The position numbers and the translations under genes are program-made. Positions 1 through 7,762 of a DNA stretch of 64,000 nucleotides are shown piece by piece (within the stretch, counting starts at the first letter, position 1; every line of letters begins with the position of its first letter). The stretch is from a sulfur-oxidizing endosymbiont of Gigantopelta aegis. GTDB lineage: Bacteria > Pseudomonadota > Gammaproteobacteria > GRL18. The stretch spans positions 3,516,357-3,580,356 of the forward strand of contig NZ_JAEHGE010000001.1 in assembly GCF_016097415.1 (NCBI RefSeq), given 5' to 3'. The notes under the pieces were generated by a model. The model searched no databases, was not told the DNA's origin, and saw only the letters and a list, made by a program, of their open reading frames with translations.

Positions 1-76
1 TTTTTAAATGACTGTTGTCTATTGTTCTTAACGTGTTAATCATTTAATCTGTAGAAGATAAAAGGAAGGGAAAATT

Positions 77-733
77 ATGTCTGATACAACCACATCTGAT
101 ACAAATGTAAATATTGGCGAAGAGACAAAGCCCCGCTTTGAATTTAGAAGCTTTGGCCAGGATTTTTCAACACAAAGTGCTCGCATGGCACGCTTATCCT
201 CACCAATACCTGAAAAATTATGGGAAAGAAGTTCGGATGAAATTTACATCATGTCCAGAATGAATAATGTCAATAATACCAAAGTGCGTGATGGCAAGAT
301 GGATATCAAAACCTATGTGCAAACGGTTGACGGTCTGGAACAATGGAATCCACTGATGAAGGCGGAGTTTCCTATTGCGCATGATATACTGGAAAAATCA
401 GTGTTTCCTGCTTTTCAGGTGGAGATGCCACAGCTTGAACAAGAACGCTATTCTTATGAAGAATTTATGGCAATCATCAATGCTCATCCTGATTTGCAGG
501 CCGTTAAAGTCCATAAACAACGGTTTGCTTATATGGTTAATGATACTATTTGTGAAACAGGCAATATCTTGTTTAATGGTGCAAAAGTGTCAACCATTAA
601 TTCTGAGTCTACAGAAATAGATGCGATTAAAAAAACACTCAGTGATACTGGCCTTGAAAACATTGAAAATATAAACTATCTTCAGGCCATTAAACGAGTG
701 ATTGGAATGATAGATAAACCATTGGCCAATTAG
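77..733 (+). CDS. Divergent CYTH-like cytoplasmic protein
   Basis: A 218-residue protein with no signal peptide or membrane segment. An AAGGAAGGG ribosome site lies just before the ATG. It is not a family I can name with certainty, but it reads like a divergent CYTH (triphosphate tunnel) domain. An E-x-R strand near residues 22-24 sits where CYTH proteins carry ExExK. KVRDGKMDIK at 69-78 resembles the basic beta-strands that line the tunnel, and GLEQW follows at 86-90. The C-terminus (about 175-210) has the acidic strand plus 'N-x-x-YLQAIKR' helix seen at the end of CYTH folds. The first catalytic glutamate pair is incomplete, so it may bind rather than hydrolyse a polyphosphate ligand. The next gene downstream is a clear CYTH protein, which supports the reading. 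Function is inference. Confidence 0.6.
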   Translation: MSDTTTSDTNVNIGEETKPRFEFRSFGQDFSTQSARMARLSSPIPEKLWERSSDEIYIMSRMNNVNNTKVRDGKMDIKTYVQTVDGLEQWNPLMKAEFPIAHDILEKSVFPAFQVEMPQLEQERYSYEEFMAIINAHPDLQAVKVHKQRFAYMVNDTICETGNILFNGAKVSTINSESTEIDAIKKTLSDTGLENIENINYLQAIKRVIGMIDKPLAN

Positions 734-771
734 TGCCCATCTGTTAATAGTTTTTTTTATCAGTATAAAAT

Positions 772-864
772 AGTAGGGTGGGCATGGCTTTATCTGCCCA
801 CGCTGACTCAATACTTTGTATTCACACTTTCAGCGTGGGCACAAAAAGCGTGCCCACCCTACAG
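772..864. repeat. Nested palindromic repeat (REP-like, family A copy 1)
   Basis: Outer arms TAGGGTGGGCA (774-784) and TGCCCACCCTA (851-861) are perfect inverted repeats. Inner arms TGCCCACGCTGA (795-806) and TCAGCGTGGGCA (830-841) form a second palindrome. The same element recurs at 30067-30159 with a variable central loop. It resembles widespread intergenic REP/MITE sequences. It lies between two genes and could act as a transcript-end hairpin. Confidence 0.75.
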
Positions 865-974
865 TCACAATTATCAAATAATTCTAGAATAAACGGATGG
901 GCACCAATTAATGCTTAAACATTAGTTGGCAAATAAAAAAGCAACGTAACGACTGACATTAGAGAGAAAATAAA

Positions 975-1445
975 ATGCCTTTTGAAATTGAAAAAAAGTT
1001 CCTGGTTTCAGGTGAACAGTATAAACAAGACGCTGAGAAGCAGGTGCGTATTGTTCAGGGGTATCTATCGACAGTACCTGAACGCACGGTACGCATTCGC
1101 ATTAAAGCTAATACCGGCTATCTGACCATCAAAGGTAAGGGAAATCAATCGGGTGCTACCCGTTATGAGTGGGAAAAAGAAATCAGCGTGGGAGATGCTA
1201 AAGAACTATTAGCGCTTTGTGAGTCCGGAGTCATTGATAAAACACGTTTTCTGGTGAAGTCAGGGAAACACACCTTTGAAGTCGATGAGTTTTATGGTGA
1301 TAATCAGGGTTTGGTGGTGGCCGAGGTCGAACTTGAATCAGAAGATGAGGCATTCGAAAAACCATCATGGCTTGCCGAAGAAGTCACCGGACAAAACCAA
1401 TATTATAATGCCATGCTAATGGCCAAGCCTTTTAAAAACTGGTAG
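975..1445 (+). CDS. CYTH-domain inorganic triphosphatase-like protein
   Basis: A 156-residue single-domain CYTH protein, the usual size of short bacterial triphosphate tunnel metalloenzymes. The hallmark ExExK is present at E4, E6 and K8 (EIEKKFLV). Further tunnel residues follow: an RIRI strand, LTIKGKG, an R-x-E-W-E-K strand, KTRFLV, and the acidic metal-binding stretch VDEFYG...VAEVELE. Characterised members hydrolyse tripolyphosphate or nucleoside triphosphates with Mg or Mn, so a cytoplasmic tripolyphosphatase is the best guess; substrate is not determined. It starts at an ATG after an AGAGAGAAAATAAA stretch. A small CAAGACA/TGTCTTG hairpin (1455-1478) separates it from the transporter gene 55 bp downstream. 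Confidence 0.9.
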   Translation: MPFEIEKKFLVSGEQYKQDAEKQVRIVQGYLSTVPERTVRIRIKANTGYLTIKGKGNQSGATRYEWEKEISVGDAKELLALCESGVIDKTRFLVKSGKHTFEVDEFYGDNQGLVVAEVELESEDEAFEKPSWLAEEVTGQNQYYNAMLMAKPFKNW

Positions 1446-1500
1446 TATCGAATACAAGACAAGTTTATACCTGTCTTGAATCTGTAGAATAAGGATTTTT

Positions 1501-3114
1501 ATGGCAGAACAAAGGCCAACAACGTCTGATCCGCTGGATATGAATAACTATCGGATCGAACACCTACCAATACGTGAGAAATCTGGTTTTGAGCAAAGGC
1601 TTGAGCAAATTGGCCTGCCTTTAGCGATTATCACCTTTTTTGCCATCCTGCTTTTTTTCAATGTCCCCTATTTGGAAACTATTAATCCTGAAATTTTGGG
1701 TAAACGTGCTTTAGAACAGTATGAGACTCTGGGGGCAGAAGCATTCGCACAAACAAATATTGCCATGATGGCTATTTTTGTTGCCGCGATTATTCTCTGG
1801 ATCACCGAAGCCATTCCCAATTATCTGACCTCGTTTCTAGTGATTATTACCATTGTACTCACGGGTGTCACCCCTGAGCGTGAAGCCTATGCTCAGCTGG
1901 GACATCCAGTGATGTGGCTGAACATTCTTTCCTTTATACTGGCCAGCATGCTGGTTAAAACCTCAGCAGCCAAACGTTTTGCCCTATGGTTTATTGTACG
2001 CTTTGGCCATAATGCCACCTCCATATTTTTCAGCTTTATTTTTATTAATATTATTCTTTCCATGTTTATTTCTGCCACCACTGCCAAAGCAGCTATTTTG
2101 TTACCCATTTTTATGGTGATAGCGGCTGTTTTTGGGGCTACGGGCGGTAAAAACAAAAATAATTTTGGCCGTAATCTGGTATTGCAAAATCTGTTTCAAA
2201 TTAATATGGGAGCGGGTATGTTTATTACCGGCTCCGGCGCCAATTTATTGGCTGGGGCGCTAATTGCCGGTGCTTTGGCCGACATGAATGATTTTTCTTT
2301 TTATGCTTGGATGGAAGCTGCTTTTTTCCTGTCATTTTTTAATATTCTTATTGGCTGGTTTATAGGCACCCGGTTTATTTTTAAAATACCTAAAGAAGAG
2401 GCGGTTCCTCAGATTGAAGGCGGCTTGGAACGTTTGCGTGAAGAACTGCAGAAAATGGGCAAAATCCGCTTTGAAGAAATCAAAGCCATACTTATTTTTG
2501 TCTGTGTACTCGCTGGTTGGGTCACGGACTCTTATCATGGTGTCAGCAAAACAGCGATAGCTTTTATTGGTGCCATTGTTTCCTTGATGCCGGTAGTTGG
2601 CGTGGTGAAATGGAACGATGTTGATATTCCCTGGCACTTATTATTATTTTCTGCCGGAGCTTATACTTTAGGAGCAGGCTTTTCCACCACTGATCTGCCT
2701 AATATCTCGGTTGATGCCCTGTTTAATTATCTGGGCTTTACTGATGTAACACCCTTTTGGATACTATTTTTGATCCTCACCGGGGGAATGTTATTCAGTG
2801 CGCTGATTTTTCAATCCAAAACCATGCGTACTTTAATTTTTATCCCTATCGCCATTGGTACGGCACAAAAATTTGGCTATCCTATTCTTAGTCTGGCCTT
2901 GCCGGTTGCGTTATTAATTGAACATGTTTATGCTTTACCGTTCAATAGTAAACCGGCGGCTTTGCTTTATGTGACCGATCACTATAGCTGGTCTGATACC
3001 TTTAAATTTGGTGTGACCATGCTCTTTGTTGCCTGGGTAATGATCATAATCTGGAGTGAAACCTGGTTAAGGTGGTTAGGTTATCTACCCAATGGTGTGT
3101 TTGGTTTGTTTTAG
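1501..3114 (+). CDS. DASS/SLC13-family anion:sodium symporter
   Basis: A 537-residue polytopic membrane protein with about 11-12 hydrophobic segments. The DASS family fold is indicated by the ITEAIPNYLTS helix near residue 100, the hairpin region LSMFISATTAKAAILLP (the SNT-like substrate/sodium loop) and a second re-entrant segment around GSGANLLAGALIAG. Family members move sulfate, phosphate or di-/tricarboxylates with sodium across the inner membrane. An AAGGATTTTT ribosome site precedes the ATG. Placement between a CYTH triphosphatase and a phosphate-selective-type porin makes phosphate or a related oxyanion the likeliest substrate, but a dicarboxylate cannot be excluded. Confidence 0.85.
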   Translation: MAEQRPTTSDPLDMNNYRIEHLPIREKSGFEQRLEQIGLPLAIITFFAILLFFNVPYLETINPEILGKRALEQYETLGAEAFAQTNIAMMAIFVAAIILWITEAIPNYLTSFLVIITIVLTGVTPEREAYAQLGHPVMWLNILSFILASMLVKTSAAKRFALWFIVRFGHNATSIFFSFIFINIILSMFISATTAKAAILLPIFMVIAAVFGATGGKNKNNFGRNLVLQNLFQINMGAGMFITGSGANLLAGALIAGALADMNDFSFYAWMEAAFFLSFFNILIGWFIGTRFIFKIPKEEAVPQIEGGLERLREELQKMGKIRFEEIKAILIFVCVLAGWVTDSYHGVSKTAIAFIGAIVSLMPVVGVVKWNDVDIPWHLLLFSAGAYTLGAGFSTTDLPNISVDALFNYLGFTDVTPFWILFLILTGGMLFSALIFQSKTMRTLIFIPIAIGTAQKFGYPILSLALPVALLIEHVYALPFNSKPAALLYVTDHYSWSDTFKFGVTMLFVAWVMIIIWSETWLRWLGYLPNGVFGLF

Positions 3115-3212
3115 AAAGAGAAAGAGTACAAATAAAATAATAATAATAACTGCTAAAAGTGAAACATTTGCTTTAAAAAATTATAATCGTTATTAAAAAA
3201 TAGGAATTAAGT

Positions 3213-4706
3213 ATGCGTAAAAATGGTATGAAATTAAATAGACATAGCGCTCAACCTGGGCGATTTCTACTCACAGCATCGGTCTCATTAGCTATTATGG
3301 GTTCTTTTAGCGTGCCTGCTTTCGCTGTTTCTAATGATGAAATCATGAAAGAACTGAGAAGGCTGCAACAACGAGTGCAAAAAGTAGAGTCAAAACTGGA
3401 AATAACTGAGCAAGAATTGACTTCCACAAAACAAGAACTGGTCAAGACGAAGAAAGAACTGATTGATACTCAGGTGACCAGTAAAAAGCCCAATATTCGC
3501 TTCTCAAAAACAACCGGTATGCCTAAGTTAGTATCGGATGATCGTAGCTCTTCTCTAGAGTTTAATGGTCGGGTACAGCTGGATGTTGCAGCACTTCCTG
3601 ATCAGCATAAGAATGGTAGAAATAGAGATAGTAACTTCTTTTCCAGTCGCACAGAAAGTGAAATTCGCAGGGCAAGACTGGGCATTGAAGGTGTATTCCA
3701 TTCAGACTGGGAATATGAACTGGAATTAGACTTTGCCGAAAATGAAGTGGATTTGAAAAAAGCACAGCTCACCTATGGGGGTATCAAAGATAATGATATT
3801 ACCGTCGGTTTTCAGCGTGTTGCTTTTGGTCTGGAAAATACTGCCAGCTCACGATATACCACCTTTATGGAGCGAGGCTTAACCGATACTTTTTCACCGG
3901 ATAGAAATCTGGGTGTTGCCTGGCGTTATACTGGCTGGGATTGGGGACAGTTTAAGGTCGGTGCTTATATTCCAAATACAATTGATTCGACCTCAGAAGA
4001 TGACATCGACGCGGGTGAAACCACTCATCGAAGTGATGCTTATAATTATGTGGGTCGTTTTACTGTGGTACCGATTAATTTAAGTAATCAGGTGCTACAT
4101 TTAGGTGTTAGTGCTGCTTATACCAATTTCAGTAATGTTGATTCAGGCGATGCTATTCGCTATCGAGCTCGACCCGAATCACATTTGTCGCAAAGGTTGG
4201 TGACAACGGGTAAATTTTATGACCCTGACAATAGCAAAACATATGGACTTGAAGCTGCTTATTCCGGCTATGGATTTCTGCTCCAAAGTGAATATGTCGG
4301 AGTCTCAACTAAAGGCTATTATGATGATGATAAGTTAAGAAATGAGGATACTTATAAATATGACAGCTGGTATGTTTCAGCGGCCTATATGCTAACGGGT
4401 GAGACGCATGCTTATAGACGAAAAGGTGGTACCTTTGGCAATGTTATGCCCGATCATCCTCTTTCAAAAGGGGGCTGGGGTGCCTGGGAAATTGCTGGAC
4501 GCTTTAGTTCCATTGATTTGAATGATAATGGTGAAAAGGGTGGTCAACTGGATGATTTCACCTTTGGGGTGAATTGGTATATGGAAAACAATCTAAAACT
4601 GATGTTTAACTATATCCGCTATGATGCAGATAGTTATGAAGAATATCCAAAATATGAAGATCAGGATGACAATATACTCCAAACCCGTCTGCAGTGGTTC
4701 TTTTAG
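3213..4706 (+). CDS. OprP/OprO-type phosphate-selective porin
   Basis: A 497-residue outer-membrane porin. A Sec signal peptide ends near AFAVS (about residue 40). A coiled-coil segment (about 42-88, heptads of K/E/L) follows, as is common for trimeric porins of this family. The beta-barrel then runs from LEFNGRVQLD to a terminal phenylalanine (LQWFF). The segment with ARLGIEGVF, YELELDFAEN and TVGFQRVAFGLE is typical of the O/P porin family, whose Pseudomonas members are selective for phosphate (OprP) or pyrophosphate/polyphosphate (OprO). AGGAATTAAGT precedes the ATG. Selectivity here is not shown; some members of this family are general or oxyanion porins. Confidence 0.85.
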   Translation: MRKNGMKLNRHSAQPGRFLLTASVSLAIMGSFSVPAFAVSNDEIMKELRRLQQRVQKVESKLEITEQELTSTKQELVKTKKELIDTQVTSKKPNIRFSKTTGMPKLVSDDRSSSLEFNGRVQLDVAALPDQHKNGRNRDSNFFSSRTESEIRRARLGIEGVFHSDWEYELELDFAENEVDLKKAQLTYGGIKDNDITVGFQRVAFGLENTASSRYTTFMERGLTDTFSPDRNLGVAWRYTGWDWGQFKVGAYIPNTIDSTSEDDIDAGETTHRSDAYNYVGRFTVVPINLSNQVLHLGVSAAYTNFSNVDSGDAIRYRARPESHLSQRLVTTGKFYDPDNSKTYGLEAAYSGYGFLLQSEYVGVSTKGYYDDDKLRNEDTYKYDSWYVSAAYMLTGETHAYRRKGGTFGNVMPDHPLSKGGWGAWEIAGRFSSIDLNDNGEKGGQLDDFTFGVNWYMENNLKLMFNYIRYDADSYEEYPKYEDQDDNILQTRLQWFF

Positions 4707-4724
4707 AACTTCCTGAAGAATAGT

Positions 4725-4759
4725 ATTAATCTGGATAGTGCTAAGCGATCCAGATTAAT
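4725..4759. terminator. Perfect 12-bp stem-loop between porin and exported CYTH gene
   Basis: ATTAATCTGGAT (4725-4736) and ATCCAGATTAAT (4748-4759) are exact inverted repeats around an 11-nt loop. No T-run follows, so this may be an RNA-processing or transcript-attenuating hairpin rather than a full intrinsic terminator. It could also be an operator. Confidence 0.5.
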
Positions 4760-4800
4760 GCTCTGCTTATTACTATCGTTATAGCTTATAGGAAATAACC

Positions 4801-5631
4801 GTGAAAAAAATATTATTGATCGCAGTATTATTAAATACTCTCTTTGTTTTACCCGTATTTGCACTGGATATCAGTCATTTTACCCAGTCTGAATATGCCT
4901 TTAACCTTCAGGAACCAGAAGGTTTGAATAGCACACCAGGCTCACTCGCAGGCCAGCGTGAAAAATTATATGACTTCATCAATTTTGAACCGGGCAATGA
5001 TGAAAAACTGGTTACTTATCTGGATACACCGGATCGTATTTTAGCTAAAAATTCATTGATTATTCGTGTCAGAGAAGACTTAAGAAGTCCCAGAAAAACC
5101 CGCATTACCGTTAAGCTCAGAGCCGAATCTCCAGCGGATTTTGGTGATATTAAACGCTATAGAAAAGCTGAAATTGATATCGTTGGCGGCAATAAATCCT
5201 ATAGTGTCAGCTGGGATATTCGCTATAATCACAATGATATCAATGTCAGAAAAGTAAATATACTCGCTGTTTTAGATCGCATTAAGAAAAAGAATCCTGA
5301 AGCCTGGAATGTTGTAGAAACACGCTTAGAGGGAAAAAGTGAGCAATTAATACAAACACTGGTGATGCGCACCTTATCCTGGGAAGGACCGATTACAAAA
5401 GTACGAGGTATCGTAGAAATGGACTATACTATTTGGAGTCCCCTGTATAAAGAAAATGACGAAGCATTTACCTCCATGTCATTTAAAGGGAAAACCAAAG
5501 ATAAAAACCTGTTAGCGGTTGTCAAACGTGTTGATGCTGTGCTTGCTGAAAAAGGGCTTGCTATCCCACCGGAAAAGTCTTTTTCAAAAACCAGAAGAAC
5601 GTTTGATATGAGTCCCGGTTTTAAGCAATAA
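4801..5631 (+). CDS. Exported CYTH-like protein
   Basis: 276 residues starting at GTG after AGGAAATAACC. A signal peptide (KKILLIAVLLNTLFVLPVFA) predicts export, most likely to the periplasm. The mature part resembles a CYTH domain: YLDTP at 73-77 (the typical YFDTP strand), RVR at 89-91, TVKLR at 103-107, RKAEIDI near 120-127, and TRLEGKSE-type and KVRGIVEMDY strands later. The N-terminal strand reads SEYAFNL (residues 30-36), so the canonical ExExK is incomplete and catalysis is uncertain. It is the last gene of the run CYTH, DASS transporter, O/P porin, CYTH. A periplasmic polyphosphate binder or hydrolase is a reasonable inference. Exported CYTH proteins are rarely described. Confidence 0.65.
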   Translation: MKKILLIAVLLNTLFVLPVFALDISHFTQSEYAFNLQEPEGLNSTPGSLAGQREKLYDFINFEPGNDEKLVTYLDTPDRILAKNSLIIRVREDLRSPRKTRITVKLRAESPADFGDIKRYRKAEIDIVGGNKSYSVSWDIRYNHNDINVRKVNILAVLDRIKKKNPEAWNVVETRLEGKSEQLIQTLVMRTLSWEGPITKVRGIVEMDYTIWSPLYKENDEAFTSMSFKGKTKDKNLLAVVKRVDAVLAEKGLAIPPEKSFSKTRRTFDMSPGFKQ

Positions 5632-5675
5632 CACTATAAGTCTAGAATAATCCCTGTATATTAAACACATAAAGT

Positions 5676-5705
5676 TAAACCAACCTCTTTACTGGTGTTG
5701 GTTTA
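5676..5705. terminator. Bidirectional hairpin between convergent genes
   Basis: TAAACCAAC (5676-5684) pairs with GTTGGTTTA (5697-5705) between the convergent exported-CYTH and SLC13/TrkA-C genes. The A/T-rich ends give short U tracts in both directions. The stem is weak in GC, hence the moderate confidence. Confidence 0.45.
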
Positions 5706-5733
5706 GTGATTATTAAAGGATTGTTGTCGGCTG

Positions 5734-7551
5734 TTAGGGTGTCAAAGGAAACAATAGTGGCACTGTCAGTAAAGTGATTAGCATCGCTAGGATTTGTAAT
5801 GGCACCCCAATTTTTACAAAGTCATTAAATTTATAACCGCCCGGTCCCAGAACCAGCGTATTAACGGGGGAAGCAACGGGTGTAGCAAATGCGGTGGATG
5901 CTGCAATGGCTACGGTCATAAGAATCGGATATACGGAAATATTCAGTGCAATAGCCGCTGCCACAGCAATAGGCGCAATGAGTACTGTAGTGGCTGTATT
6001 TGAAATAAATTGACTAAAGAGTGATGTTAAAACGAACAGCCCCGCCATCAAAGCAAAGGGACCATAGTCGCCCAAACCATTGACCAGGCCATTGGCAAGC
6101 AGTGTGACAGCGCCAGTTTTGTCCAGAGCAGTTGCCATCGGTAGCATGCCGGCAATCAGCACAAGGCTCTGGGTATTCAGTGAGTGGTAGGCATTATTCA
6201 TACTGATACAGCCTGTGACAATCATCGCTAATGCGGCCAATAACACTGCCGTCACACTGGGCACCAGATTAAACGTCATCAGTATCAGCATAATAGCAAG
6301 AATCGCTAGTGCTAATGGTGCTTTGCGCCGGCGGGGAGCTACCTCTGCAATTTCTTCTGGCAGATTTAATACCAGAAAGTCATCATGTTCTTCCTGTAGG
6401 CGACAAATGGACCGCCACCCTCCGGCAACCAATAGAGAGTCACCAAATTCCAAGGCTGTATGGGAAAAATTTTCTTCCAGCGGTTCACCCATTCGCTGAA
6501 TGCCAAGTACGGTTAGACCATGCTGTTCCCTAAAATTTACCTCGACCAAACCATGGCTAATGAGTTCAGAGTTTGGTGTCAGTAATACCTCAGCCAATCC
6601 CAACTCTTTTTTTGCGAGTTGTAGCTGGTATTTATTCAGTGGTGTTTCATTCAGTCTCTCATCGCTGCACAATGAGTTCAAATTAGAGTCGTTGCCAGCG
6701 ACTAATAGTGAATCGTTATGCTCGAGGCGAGTATGGGATAAAGCGGGTGCTAGAAAACCATCATGCTCGATACCAATGACCATGGTATCGTAGCGGCTCA
6801 GTAATCTGGCTTGTTCTATCGTTTGGCCGTGTAAGGGAGAGTTCGCTCCTAAATGTAGACGACGGATTCTTTTTCGGACGCCATAAGCATCCGCCAGTTC
6901 TCGAATGGTACGGCGGCTACGACGTGCTTTGGCGGCTGTTCGATGGGGTAGCAGATGACGTCCTATCAACAGCACATAGATAATACCACTTGCTAATATC
7001 AGTAGGCCAATGGGGGTAAAGCTGAAAAAGCTAAAGGGTTCCAGCCCCTCGCGTTCCAGCTGAATGCTCACCACCAGATTGGGTGGTGTGCCAATGAGAG
7101 TTAACATGCCCCCCATTAAGGAGGCCAGTGAAATAGGCAAGAGTAGTCGGGAAGGATTGATGCCTGATTTTGCGGCTAGGCTGAGTACAATAGGAATGAA
7201 AATGGCGACGGCACCCGTAGAGCTCATAAAGGCAGATAATCCAGCAACTACCAGCATGAGCATTACCATGAGACGTAGTTCATGAGTGCCTGCGACCCGC
7301 ATCAACCAGTCACCGACAGCAAAGGCAATACCTGTTCGGTAAAGTCCTTCACCGATGACAAAAAGCCCAGCAATTAACAACACGACTGGATCACCAAAAC
7401 CAGCCAGCGCTTCAACAGGTGTGAGTAAACCGCTCAGCATAAGACATAGGATAGCACCTATTGCAACAACATCTAAGCGAACTTTGTCACTCACAAAAAG
7501 GATGATGATAATAAGCAGTAGTCCAAATACGAATATCATGTCACCACTCAT
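5734..7551 (-). CDS. SLC13-family permease with TrkA-C (RCK_C) domains
   Basis: A 605-residue inner-membrane protein. The N-terminal half holds about six membrane segments with the family motifs FGDPVVLLIAGLF, SAFMSSTGAVAIFIP and LIGTPPNLVV. Two cytosolic TrkA-C-like modules follow (about 220-300 and 310-395; the second is HGLTVLGIQRMG...LEFGDSLLVAGG). The second membrane half includes SQFISNTATTVLIAPIA and ATPVASPVNTLVLGPGGYKF. This architecture belongs to the putative sulfate/anion or divalent-anion permeases. TrkA-C modules bind small ligands and gate transport. AAAGGAG lies 6 nt before the ATG. It converges on the CYTH/porin cluster and may share its oxyanion theme, but it is a separate transcription unit. 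Confidence 0.85.
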   Translation of the reverse strand: MSGDMIFVFGLLLIIIILFVSDKVRLDVVAIGAILCLMLSGLLTPVEALAGFGDPVVLLIAGLFVIGEGLYRTGIAFAVGDWLMRVAGTHELRLMVMLMLVVAGLSAFMSSTGAVAIFIPIVLSLAAKSGINPSRLLLPISLASLMGGMLTLIGTPPNLVVSIQLEREGLEPFSFFSFTPIGLLILASGIIYVLLIGRHLLPHRTAAKARRSRRTIRELADAYGVRKRIRRLHLGANSPLHGQTIEQARLLSRYDTMVIGIEHDGFLAPALSHTRLEHNDSLLVAGNDSNLNSLCSDERLNETPLNKYQLQLAKKELGLAEVLLTPNSELISHGLVEVNFREQHGLTVLGIQRMGEPLEENFSHTALEFGDSLLVAGGWRSICRLQEEHDDFLVLNLPEEIAEVAPRRRKAPLALAILAIMLILMTFNLVPSVTAVLLAALAMIVTGCISMNNAYHSLNTQSLVLIAGMLPMATALDKTGAVTLLANGLVNGLGDYGPFALMAGLFVLTSLFSQFISNTATTVLIAPIAVAAAIALNISVYPILMTVAIAASTAFATPVASPVNTLVLGPGGYKFNDFVKIGVPLQILAMLITLLTVPLLFPLTP

Positions 7552-7762
7552 GAATCACTCCTTTAGGTAAATAATAATTTTATATTCTAGCGCAATAATC
7601 AAAAAGATGGCAATCAGCACTTGAAAAATCTAAGACATAATATAAACTTGAGAGCATAAAAATAAACATGTTAGAATCATTTGAGTCATTTCTTTTTGTT
7701 GCTGTTCCAGTTTAAATAATGAAAAATCCATTAAGCTATAAACTTGCCCATAAGGGAATATT

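Noticed and set aside
6215..6793. Plus-strand ORFs inside the SLC13/TrkA-C gene
   Set aside because: Opposite-strand shadows of a well-supported membrane protein.
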